64,000 nt of DNA. Source: Marinactinospora thermotolerans DSM 45154. Its GTDB lineage: Bacteria; Actinomycetota; Actinomycetes; Streptosporangiales; Streptosporangiaceae. Shown one piece after another: positions 56,017 to 63,301 of this stretch (positions within the stretch are counted from its first letter, which is position 1; the number at the start of each line of letters is the position of its first letter). The stretch lies in the NCBI RefSeq assembly GCF_900167435.1, contig NZ_FUWS01000008.1, positions 1-64,000 on the forward strand. Reading direction: 5' to 3'. Position numbers and translations under genes: made by a program. The notes beneath the pieces are model-generated. The model was given only the letters and a program-made list of their open reading frames with translations, had not been told where the DNA came from and ran no database searches.

Positions 56017-56777
56017 CACGCCTCTCCCACGCCGGCGAGGTCGTTGCGGACCAGCCAGTCCAGGCTGTCACCGACGGCGGTGAGAACGTCCCCGGCGCAG
56101 TGGTCGAGTTCGACGATGTGCCACTCGGCCCGTGAGGCGGCCAGGACCCGGGCGATCGGCATGCGGCCGGAGCCCACCGCCGTCATCGGCTCCTCCCTGT
56201 TGACGGGGCCGTCCTTGACGTGCAGGTAGCGTGCCCGGTCACCGAGCCGTTCGAGCAGGGGAGGCGCCGCCACGCCGCCCACGGCCGCCCAGTAGACGTC
56301 CACCTCCAACAGGACGTCCGGGTCGAGCAGGTCGACGAGCGCCTCCAGCGCGGGCCGGCCGTCGATCCGGGTGGAGAGCTCGAAGTCGTGGTTGTGGTAT
56401 CCGAGCCGCAGACCGCGCCGGCGCGCCGCGGCGGCGGCCGCGTTGAGGTCGGCGGCCAGGTCCCGCAGGGCGGCGGCGTCGAGGAAGCGCTCGGGGGGCT
56501 GGAAGGGGACGATGACGGTGTCGGCTCCGACCGTGGTCGCGCCGGCGAACGCCGCGTCGCGCGTGTCGGGGTCCAGTGCCGGGGCGTGGACCGAGCACAC
56601 GGTCAGTCCGGCGGCGTCGAGGTCGGCGCGGAGTCCGGCGGGGTCGGTGACGACGTCGAAGGGTTCGACGGCGCGGTAGCCGAGGCCGGCCACGGCGCGC
56701 AGGGTCGCGGCCCGGTCCTGGGCGAGGCGATCGCGGAGCGTGTAGAGCTGGACGGCGGGCGGATTGGGAGCGGTCAC
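56016..56777 (-). CDS. Sugar phosphate isomerase/epimerase (AP-endonuclease-2-type TIM barrel)
   Basis: A 253-aa TIM barrel: VQLYTLRDRLAQDRAATLRA, LGYRAVEPFDV, YHNHDFEL, LLEVDVYWAAVGGV, YLHVKDGP and MPIARVLAA. The Glu, His and Asp metal-ligand positions of the xylose-isomerase-like/IolE family are recognisable (E near 135, H in HVKD). It is usually paired with Gfo/Idh/MocA oxidoreductases in sugar or inositol-like catabolism. The start is GTG with AGGGGAC upstream. It is the first gene of the operon, 48 nt downstream of a LacI-type operator. Confidence 0.9.
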   Translation of the reverse strand: MTAPNPPAVQLYTLRDRLAQDRAATLRAVAGLGYRAVEPFDVVTDPAGLRADLDAAGLTVCSVHAPALDPDTRDAAFAGATTVGADTVIVPFQPPERFLDAAALRDLAADLNAAAAAARRRGLRLGYHNHDFELSTRIDGRPALEALVDLLDPDVLLEVDVYWAAVGGVAAPPLLERLGDRARYLHVKDGPVNREEPMTAVGSGRMPIARVLAASRAEWHIVELDHCAGDVLTAVGDSLDWLVRNDLAGVGEA

Positions 56778-56824
56778 GTCGGTGTCCCCTGTTCTCGCGG
56801 CCTTACGGTCCGTTGACGAGTGTG

Positions 56825-56838
56825 CGGGAGCGCTCCCG
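56825..56838. promoter_or_regulatory. LacI-family (CelR/CebR-like) operator
   Basis: CGGGAGCGCTCCCG is a perfect 14-bp palindrome containing GGGAGCGCTCCC, the core of the CelR/CebR site (TGGGAGCGCTCCCA) known from Thermobifida and Streptomyces. It lies 48 nt upstream of the isomerase start on the minus strand, overlapping its probable promoter. The outer bases are C/G rather than T/A, so a related LacI regulator may be the true partner. The surrounding gap (56778-57142) has no other gene. Confidence 0.7.
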
Positions 56839-57079
56839 AACGAGCAAGGAAGAAAACCGCCTCCGGCCGCTGCCGGCGGGGATCTCCGTGCGCACCGAAT
56901 TCCGGCCGGATACCGAGACGGGTTGCCGATCAGCTGGAAACCGGTACCGCGAGACAGGGGCCGGCGGCGTGGTGGACCCTCCGGCGCGGGGCGGGGGAAG
57001 GGGCGGACGAGCGCGGCCGCCGGCCGGTGCCGGAGGCCGGGAGGCGCGGCCCGCTTCCCGCGCCGCGGGACCTCGGCGG

Positions 57080-57134
57080 CCTCCCCGCGCCGTCCGCGGG
57101 GAGGTGAGCGTCGGGCGCCGCGCGGCGCCCGACG
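57080..57134 (-). terminator. Tandem hairpins downstream of the zinc-ribbon gene
   Basis: Two perfect inverted repeats in tandem: 10 bp (57080-57089 with 57095-57104) and a 26-nt uninterrupted palindrome (57109-57121 with 57122-57134). They begin 9 nt after the zinc-ribbon stop on the minus strand and probably form a double terminator. Confidence 0.75.
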
Positions 57135-57142
57135 TGAGGGGG

Positions 57143-57436
57143 TCAGTCGAAGATCTCGTCCAGGAAGCTCTTCTGGCGCCTACGACGTTCGCCCTGGTAG
57201 TCGTCGTCCTGGGCGTAGGCGATCTCGGGGGCCTCCTCGCGGCGGCGCCGGCCGCCCCGGTACTCGGCGCCGGTCTCGTAGCCGCGGCTCCAGCGGTGCT
57301 CGGCCTCCAGGAGCTGTTCCAGCTCGCCGCGGTCGAGGAAGATGCCGCGGCACTTCTGGCACTGGTCCACGGTCACGCCGACGAGGTTCTGCCGGGTGAG
57401 GGAACCCGGGCATTTGGGGCAGTTGAGTTCGTTCAT
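57143..57436 (-). CDS. TFIIB-type zinc-ribbon protein
   Basis: A 97-aa protein. Residues 6-~48 form the zf-TFIIB pattern CPKCPGSL...DQCQKCRGIFLDRGELEQLL (CxxC/CxxC followed by GIFLD-GEL). The remaining ~50 residues are charged, rich in Arg/Glu/Tyr, and end KSFLDEIFD. Members are usually small, highly conserved stand-alone proteins of unknown function, probably binding nucleic acid or polymerase. The ATG at 57436 lacks a Shine-Dalgarno, suggesting leaderless translation; the frame extends 24 codons upstream without conserved sequence. Confidence 0.85.
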   Translation of the reverse strand: MNELNCPKCPGSLTRQNLVGVTVDQCQKCRGIFLDRGELEQLLEAEHRWSRGYETGAEYRGGRRRREEAPEIAYAQDDDYQGERRRRQKSFLDEIFD

Positions 57437-57556
57437 GATCAATTGGATAGCGCACCCGTGGGGCGTGGTCCACCGGAATCGGGAACCCGGCGGGGTCGTT
57501 CCCCTCACCCTTCCGACCCTTCGGGAGGGGCGCGGCGATCGCCGGGGGACGACGCC

Positions 57557-58450
57557 TCATCCCCGGGAGAGCGCCCGCGCGAGGACGTCGACCAGCGCGC
57601 GAGCCCCCTGCGCCGACGGGTCGAGGTCGGGGTCGTAGATGGTCAGGTCCAGGCCGGTCGCCCCCGGCGCGGCCACCAGCGCGGCCAGCAGGTCGGCGAG
57701 CTGGTCCCAGTCCAGGCCGTCGGGCTCGGGGCTGTCCACCGCCGGCAGCAGCGCGGCGTCGACGATGTCGACGTCGAGGTGGATCCAGAACGCCCCGGTT
57801 CCGTCGGGGCCGGCCGCCGCCGTCAACGCGGCCGCCGCGGCCGCGGCCGGATCCTCGCCCACCGCGGGGGCGGGGAGCAGCGTGGCCCCCGCCCCGGCGA
57901 CCTCGGCCTCGTCCTCGTCACCAGGGCGAAACCCCAGGGCGGCGACTCGGGAGGGCGCGAAGTAGGGCCGGGAGCCGCCCAGCTCGGCGAGGACACCGCC
58001 GTGGCCGGTGACCAGTGCCAGGCCCTCACCCGCGCAGGCGCCCACCTCGTCGCTGTTGCCGGGATGGCGGTAGTCCAGGTGCCCGTCGAGGTAGACGAGC
58101 CCGTGCCCGCCCTTCCCGGACAGGGCCAGGGCCGCGCCGAGGAGGATGCTGCAGTCGCCGCCCAGCACGACCGGGAACCCGCCCTCCCCGAGGATCGTGG
58201 AGATCCGGTCGGCCAGGGAGCGGGTGTAGCCGGCGACCGCCTCCTCGTTGCGGACGACGCCCGGCGTCCAGGCCGCCCGATAGCGCGGTGGCGTCACCAC
58301 ACCGGCGTCACGCGCGCCGAGCCGGGTGAGCAACCCCTGGTCGCGCAGCGCGCCGGGGGCCTTGTGGCAACCGGGCACCGCCCCCTCCTCGGGAGGGCGC
58401 AGACCCAGGTTGGAGGGGGCGTCGAGCAGGACGATCGGTTTCACCGGCAC
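57557..58450 (-). CDS. Arginase/agmatinase-family ureohydrolase-like protein
   Basis: A 297-aa protein of the ureohydrolase fold. Metal motifs: GGDCSILLG (family GGDHS, with Cys in place of the first Mn-ligand His), YLDGHLDYRHP (family DAHxD) and HLDVDIVDAALLPAVDSP (family DxDxxDP). Five of six usual Mn ligands remain. Arginases, agmatinases, guanidinases and formimidoylglutamases share this fold, so the substrate is not assigned. It could act on a guanidino compound linked to the neighbouring nitrogen-salvage genes. The start GTG at 58450 is uncertain; a GTG at 58444 is also possible. Confidence 0.82.
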   Translation of the reverse strand: MPVKPIVLLDAPSNLGLRPPEEGAVPGCHKAPGALRDQGLLTRLGARDAGVVTPPRYRAAWTPGVVRNEEAVAGYTRSLADRISTILGEGGFPVVLGGDCSILLGAALALSGKGGHGLVYLDGHLDYRHPGNSDEVGACAGEGLALVTGHGGVLAELGGSRPYFAPSRVAALGFRPGDEDEAEVAGAGATLLPAPAVGEDPAAAAAAALTAAAGPDGTGAFWIHLDVDIVDAALLPAVDSPEPDGLDWDQLADLLAALVAAPGATGLDLTIYDPDLDPSAQGARALVDVLARALSRG

Positions 58451-58528
58451 CTCGTGGGGACGTCGCGGGGGTGGGCCGGTCCATGATCGCCGGGCGTCCG
58501 GCCGCCCGGCAACCCGTTTGCCGTGCGG

Positions 58529-60238
58529 TCAGGACCCGCCGACCGTCTCCGGCTCCCAGGCGCGTTCCACCACCCGCACCAGCCCCCGGTCGGTGATCTT
58601 GACCTGCGGGGACACCGGGAGGGTGAGGGTGGAGACGCTCATGAAGACGTTGCGGTTGTGCCAGCCCCACGCCTCCAGCGCGCCGCGGACCGCGCCGGAG
58701 GCCGCCGCCACCTCCTCCGCGGAGCGGTCCGACATCACCCCGCCCACGGGCAGCTCCAGCGTCGCCGGGGGGTGCCCCTCGCGCACCGCGCACATCCCGC
58801 CGCCGGCCGCGACCACCGTGCCCGCCGCCTCCCGCAGCGCGGCCGAGGCCGTCGCGATCACCGTGAGGTTGTGGCTGTCGTGGGCGTAGGTGGTGGCGAA
58901 GGCGCCGACCCCCAGATCGTGACCGGTGACGGGGGCGAAGGAGGCCCGGCCGCTGCCGGTGTGCCGCTCGAGGACCGCCACGACCGCGGTCCGCCCCTCC
59001 CACTCCACGACCCCGTCACGCACCGGCAGCACCACCTCGTCCGGTTCGGTGTAGGTGTCGACGGTGTTGACCCGCATCGCGCGGAAGGCGTGCTCCCCGT
59101 CGGGCAGGTCCACCCGCCACACGGCGGCCTCCACCGCCTCGGCGTCCAGGCGCACCGTCCCGGAGAACGGGTTGTCGGCCAGCCGGACGGCCTCCTGCAC
59201 GGGCCGGGCGTCACGCCCGACGACCACACCGCCGGCGAGGACCAGCGCGGGGGTCAGGTCGGTGAGGGAGCGCAGCAGCACGAGGTCGGCGCGCTTGCCC
59301 GGGCTGACCACGCCGCGATCGTGCAGGCCCAGCCGGCGTGCCGGGTGGACGGTGAGCGCGCGCAGCACGGCCAGGGGGGACATCCCCCGCTCCAGGGCGA
59401 CCGCGCCCACCCGGTCCAGGTGGCCGCGGGACAGGATCGCGTCCACCGCCACGTCGTCGGTGACCAGGCAGAGGTCGGGCAGGTGGGGCAGGCCCAGCAG
59501 CGCGTCGACGACCTCGGGGGTCAGGCACTTCTCCTGGAGCATCAGCAGCATGCCCAGGCGGGCCTTCTCCAGGGCGACCTCGGGCGTGTTCTTGCAGTGG
59601 TCGGAGTCGATCCCGGCCCACAGGTACTCGCCGAGCTCGGCCCCCGAGAGGTTCGGGCAGTGCCCGTCCAGACGCACCCCGTGCCGCTGCGCGGCCTCGA
59701 CGATGCCGCGCATCCGCGGATCCCCGGAGACGACCGCGCGGTAGTCCATGACCTCGCCCAGGGTGGTCACGCCCTCCCAGCCGAGCATCTCGTCGATGTC
59801 GGCGGCGTCCAGCCGGGCGCCGGCCGTCTCGAACCCGTCGAGCGCGGGGACACAGGAGGGGACCGCCCAGCACATCGTCTGCCGCGTGGCGCGCCCCTGC
59901 TCGATCATCCAGGCCTGGGCGTCGCGCCCGGCGACGTTGACGATCTCGTGGGCGTCGGCCAGCACGGTGGTGGTCCCCCGCGGCAGCGTCACCCGCGCGA
60001 ACTCGGCGGGCGCGACGAGCGAGCTCTCGATGTGCATGTGGGCGTCGATGTAGCCGGGGGCGACGATCAGCCCGGTCGCGTCGATCACCTCGGTCGCGCG
60101 CACCGGCGTCCCCGGCGGGAGCACGGCGCGGATCCTCTCCCCGGTGACCGCGACGTCGGCGGCCCAGACCTCGCCGGTCTGGACCGAGACGACACGGCCG
60201 CCCCGGAGCAGCAGGTCGACAGGTTCGGGGTGCGTCAT
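58529..60238 (-). CDS. ade: Adenine deaminase
   Basis: A 569-aa amidohydrolase-superfamily enzyme converting adenine to hypoxanthine and ammonia. N-terminal metal motif GYIDAHMHIESSLVAPAEFA, TTTVLADAHEIVNVAG, LDGHCPNLSG (His ligand), and CLVTDDVAVDAI; the C-terminal domain has FATTYAHDSHNLTVI and VAAGGGMCAV, both diagnostic for AdeC. The ATG at 60238 follows GCGAGGAAA. It lies 30 nt after the nucleoside hydrolase on the same strand, so released adenine could be used directly. Confidence 0.95.
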   Translation of the reverse strand: MTHPEPVDLLLRGGRVVSVQTGEVWAADVAVTGERIRAVLPPGTPVRATEVIDATGLIVAPGYIDAHMHIESSLVAPAEFARVTLPRGTTTVLADAHEIVNVAGRDAQAWMIEQGRATRQTMCWAVPSCVPALDGFETAGARLDAADIDEMLGWEGVTTLGEVMDYRAVVSGDPRMRGIVEAAQRHGVRLDGHCPNLSGAELGEYLWAGIDSDHCKNTPEVALEKARLGMLLMLQEKCLTPEVVDALLGLPHLPDLCLVTDDVAVDAILSRGHLDRVGAVALERGMSPLAVLRALTVHPARRLGLHDRGVVSPGKRADLVLLRSLTDLTPALVLAGGVVVGRDARPVQEAVRLADNPFSGTVRLDAEAVEAAVWRVDLPDGEHAFRAMRVNTVDTYTEPDEVVLPVRDGVVEWEGRTAVVAVLERHTGSGRASFAPVTGHDLGVGAFATTYAHDSHNLTVIATASAALREAAGTVVAAGGGMCAVREGHPPATLELPVGGVMSDRSAEEVAAASGAVRGALEAWGWHNRNVFMSVSTLTLPVSPQVKITDRGLVRVVERAWEPETVGGS

Positions 60239-60268
60239 GGCGGGTTTCCTCGCAGATAGGTGGGCGGA

Positions 60269-61216
60269 TCAGCGGGCGTAGCCGGTGAGGCGCTCGCAGA
60301 GCAGACGGACGAAGGCCGCGGAGTCCACCGACAGGGCGATGCGGGCGCGGCGCGCCCGCTCCGGACGGCGGACGTCGGCCACGAGCGCGCCACGGGTGAC
60401 CTCGCCGGCGCACTCCACGGTGGCCTCTCCCTCGGCCCAGCCGAGAAGGGCGGGATGGGAGACGGCGGCGACCGCGAGCGCGTCGTGGACCGGGACCGCG
60501 GCCACCTCGAAACGCGCCTGGTAGCGCAGCGCGAAGTCGCGCAGCAGCCTTCCGGCGACGCCCGCGGTCGCGGGCAGCGCGGCCAGCCGTTCGGCCTCCT
60601 CCAGGGGGAACAGCGCGGCGCGCGTGACGTCGAGCCCCACCACGCGGACCGGCAGCCCCGACGCCAGCACGTACCGGGCGGCCTCGGGGTCGGCGAAGAA
60701 GTTGAACTCCGCCGCGGGGGTGACGTTGCCCTGGACGAACGCCGCGCCGCCCATGACGACGATCTCGCGGAAGGCGGGGCCGGCCTGCGGGTGGCGGGCC
60801 AGCATCGCCGCGACGTTGGACAGCGGACCCAGCGCGACGAGCGTCAGCTCCCCCGGCGCGGCCAGGGCCTGTTCGGCCAGCCAGTCCACCGCGTGCCCCG
60901 CGTGGGAGGGGCGTGGGGTGGCCGATGGCTCCAGGCCGCCCAGCCCGCCCGCCCCGTGGATGGGCTCGTCGGGGATCCGCTCGATCCGGGCCACCGGGCC
61001 GGCCAGGCCGGGCACCAGCGGGAGGTCCGCGGGCGCGCCGGCCAGGTCCAGCACCTGTGCCGCGTTGCGCTCGACGTTGGCCAGGGACGTGTTGCCGGCG
61101 ACCAGGGTCACGCCTCGCACGTGCAGTTCCGGTGAGGCCAGCGCGAGCAGCAGCGCGATCGCGTCGTCCACGCCGGGGTCGCAGTCGATGACGACGGGGA
61201 TCCGTCCGGCGCTCAA
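60269..61216 (-). CDS. Nucleoside hydrolase (inosine-uridine preferring family)
   Basis: A 315-aa Ca2+-dependent N-ribohydrolase. The defining Asp cluster is IDCDPGVDDAIALLLALAS near the N-terminus; VALGPLSNVAAML, EIVVMGGAAFVQGNVTPAAE (catalytic region) and VHDALAVAAV (late Asp) follow. Specificity (purine or pyrimidine) cannot be fixed. The start is the TTG at 61216, which overlaps the stop of the upstream binding-protein gene and has GAGGAGGTCG right before it. With adenine deaminase downstream, purine nucleosides are likely. Confidence 0.93.
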   Translation of the reverse strand: MSAGRIPVVIDCDPGVDDAIALLLALASPELHVRGVTLVAGNTSLANVERNAAQVLDLAGAPADLPLVPGLAGPVARIERIPDEPIHGAGGLGGLEPSATPRPSHAGHAVDWLAEQALAAPGELTLVALGPLSNVAAMLARHPQAGPAFREIVVMGGAAFVQGNVTPAAEFNFFADPEAARYVLASGLPVRVVGLDVTRAALFPLEEAERLAALPATAGVAGRLLRDFALRYQARFEVAAVPVHDALAVAAVSHPALLGWAEGEATVECAGEVTRGALVADVRRPERARRARIALSVDSAAFVRLLCERLTGYAR

Positions 61217-62262
61217 CGCGCGACCTCCTCGACGAAGCGGTCCAGCCAGGACGAGCGTTCGCCGGCGATGAGGTCGAGGTCGCCCTGGTGGTAACCAGCC
61301 TCGGTCGGGTTCACGGCGGCCTCCCCGGACACCCGGGTCATCAAATCGGTGACCTGCGCGTCGGGGTGGACCGGCTTGTCGTAGATGACCTCGGCGACCT
61401 CCGACTGCACCTGCGGGTCCAGCAGGAAGTCGACGAAGGCCTCGGCGCCGGCCCGGTTGGGCGCGCCGTTGACGATCTGGGCGGTGTTGGCCGTCATCAG
61501 CCGCCCCTCCTCCGGAAGCGCGAACCCGATGGGCTGGCCGGCCTCGACCGCGTTCATCGCGAAGTTGTCCAGGCTCGGGGCCATCGCGATCTCCCCCCGT
61601 TCCAGCAGGCTGGAGACCTCGGTGCTGCTGGAGTAGAACTGGAGGGCGTCCGGGCCGATCGCGGCCAGCCGCTCGAACCCGGTGTCGGCGTCGGTGGGGC
61701 CCGAACCGTAGGTCTCGCCGGTGGCCAGGACCATCAGCGGTCCGGCCGACACCGAGATGTCGGGCAGCGCGAACCCGCCCGGGTGTTCGGGGTCCCACAG
61801 CGCCCCCCACGAGGTGGGCTCCTCCTCCACCAGGTCGGTCCGGTACATCAGACCGAGCAGCTGGAAGGTGTAGGCGGGACCGTACCCCTCGGGATCGACC
61901 GCCCACGGCTGGATCTCGGCCATGTTGGGGACGGTCTCGGGGTCGATCCGCTCGAACAGTCCCATCTCCTTGCCGATGGCCGCGTAGTAGTCGGAGATCA
62001 GCACGACGTCGGTGTCGGGCCGCTCCTTGTTGATGCGCAGCTTGGTCAGACGGGTGGCGTTGTTCCCGGTGTCCAGTACGACCTCGATGCCGGTCCGCTC
62101 CTCGAACGGTTCGGCCACGACCTCCATGAACTGTTCGGTCGCGAAGGAGAAGGTGCTGACCACGAGGGTGTCGGTGTCGGCCTCGCGGGTCGGCGCGCAG
62201 GCGGTCGCCGTGGCGGCCAGGGCGCACAGACCGGCGAGCGCCGCGGTGACGGGGCGCCTCAT
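61213..62262 (-). CDS. ABC transporter substrate-binding lipoprotein (PotD-like)
   Basis: A 349-aa protein with a lipoprotein signal (MRRPVTAALAGLCALAATA then TACAPT; Cys22). The mature part follows the spermidine/putrescine-type binding-protein fold: TFSFATEQFMEVVAEPFEER then TGIEVV, GYGPAYTFQLLGLMYRTDLV, WGALWDPEHPGGFALPDI and AMAPSLDNFAMNAVEAG. Its ATG overlaps the ATPase stop and its stop overlaps the nucleoside hydrolase TTG. The ligand is probably a nucleoside or purine derivative rather than a polyamine, judged only from context. Confidence 0.9.
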   Translation of the reverse strand: MRRPVTAALAGLCALAATATACAPTREADTDTLVVSTFSFATEQFMEVVAEPFEERTGIEVVLDTGNNATRLTKLRINKERPDTDVVLISDYYAAIGKEMGLFERIDPETVPNMAEIQPWAVDPEGYGPAYTFQLLGLMYRTDLVEEEPTSWGALWDPEHPGGFALPDISVSAGPLMVLATGETYGSGPTDADTGFERLAAIGPDALQFYSSSTEVSSLLERGEIAMAPSLDNFAMNAVEAGQPIGFALPEEGRLMTANTAQIVNGAPNRAGAEAFVDFLLDPQVQSEVAEVIYDKPVHPDAQVTDLMTRVSGEAAVNPTEAGYHQGDLDLIAGERSSWLDRFVEEVAR

Positions 62263-63278
62263 CGCGCGGCCTCCGCGTCCTCTCCCAGGGTGACGAGGTG
62301 GGCGGCGGGCAGCAGCACCCGCACCGCCTCGCCGGGCCGGGGGGCCTCCCCGGGGTGGGCGCACAGCAGCCGCGTGCCGTCGCCGAGACCGTTCGCGTTC
62401 ACCTCGACCACGCAGTGGCTGCCCTGGTAGGTGACGTTGGTGACGGTGGCCTCCAGCGTCACGCCGGCATCCTCCGGCTCGCCGGAGGACAGCAGGCGCA
62501 CGTGCTCGGGACGGATCGCCACCGGCCCGTGGCCGGGCAGCACCGGGAAGTTCTCGTAGCCGAGGAAGTCGGCGACGAACCGGCTGGCGGGGCGGGGGAA
62601 GACGTCGCGTGGCGCGCCCTCCTGCTCCAGGCGGCCCTTGTTGAGGATGACCATGTGGTCCGACAGTTCCAGCGCCTCGTCCTGGTCGTGGGTGACCAGG
62701 ATCGCGGTGAGGCCGGTCTCGCGCTGGACGCGGCGCAGTTCGGCCCGCATCTGGACGCGCAACCGGGCATCGAGGTTGGACAGGGGCTCGTCGAGCAGCA
62801 GCACCGAGGGGCGGATCGCCACGGCCCGGGCCAACGCGACCCGTTGCTGCTGGCCGCCCGACAGCGCGCCCGGCTTGCGTCCGGCCAGCGCGGACAGGCC
62901 GACCAGCTCCAGCGCCTCGCCGGCCCGGGCGGTGACCTCGGTCTTGGCCAGGCCGCGGGCGCGCAGCCCGAAGGCGACGTTGTCGATGATCGTCATGTGC
63001 GGGAAGAGCGCGTAGGACTGGAAGACCATGCCGATGTTGCGCTTCTCCGGCGGCGTCTTCGTCGCGTCGGCGCCCTCCAGCAGGATCCGCCCCGAGGTGG
63101 GCTGGACGAATCCGGCGATCATCCGCAGGGTCGTGGTCTTGCCGCAACCACTCGGCCCCAGCAGGGTCGTGAACTTACCGCGGGGGACGGCGAGGTCGAG
63201 GTCGCTGACCGCGGCGACCGCGTCGCGGGACCGGCCGAAGGCGCGGCTCACCGATTCGAGCTGGACCACGGGGGTCAT
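62259..63278 (-). CDS. ABC transporter ATP-binding protein (PotA-like)
   Basis: A 339-aa ATPase. Walker A LLGPSGCGKTTTLRMIAGF, Q-loop MVFQSYALFPHMT, signature LSGGQQQRVALARA, Walker B SVLLLDEPLSNLDARLR, H-loop LVTHDQDEALEL, and a C-terminal TOBE domain (~235-335: VAIRPEHVRLL, VTNVTYQGSHCVVEVNA). This is the layout of polyamine/iron/sugar importers. The ATG at 63278 follows AAGGAGAG; an in-frame start 24 nt upstream precedes that ribosome site. It lies 23 nt after the permease stop. Confidence 0.95.
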   Translation of the reverse strand: MTPVVQLESVSRAFGRSRDAVAAVSDLDLAVPRGKFTTLLGPSGCGKTTTLRMIAGFVQPTSGRILLEGADATKTPPEKRNIGMVFQSYALFPHMTIIDNVAFGLRARGLAKTEVTARAGEALELVGLSALAGRKPGALSGGQQQRVALARAVAIRPSVLLLDEPLSNLDARLRVQMRAELRRVQRETGLTAILVTHDQDEALELSDHMVILNKGRLEQEGAPRDVFPRPASRFVADFLGYENFPVLPGHGPVAIRPEHVRLLSSGEPEDAGVTLEATVTNVTYQGSHCVVEVNANGLGDGTRLLCAHPGEAPRPGEAVRVLLPAAHLVTLGEDAEAAR

Positions 63279-63301
63279 GTTCTGGCTCTCCTTCCCGGCC
63301 A

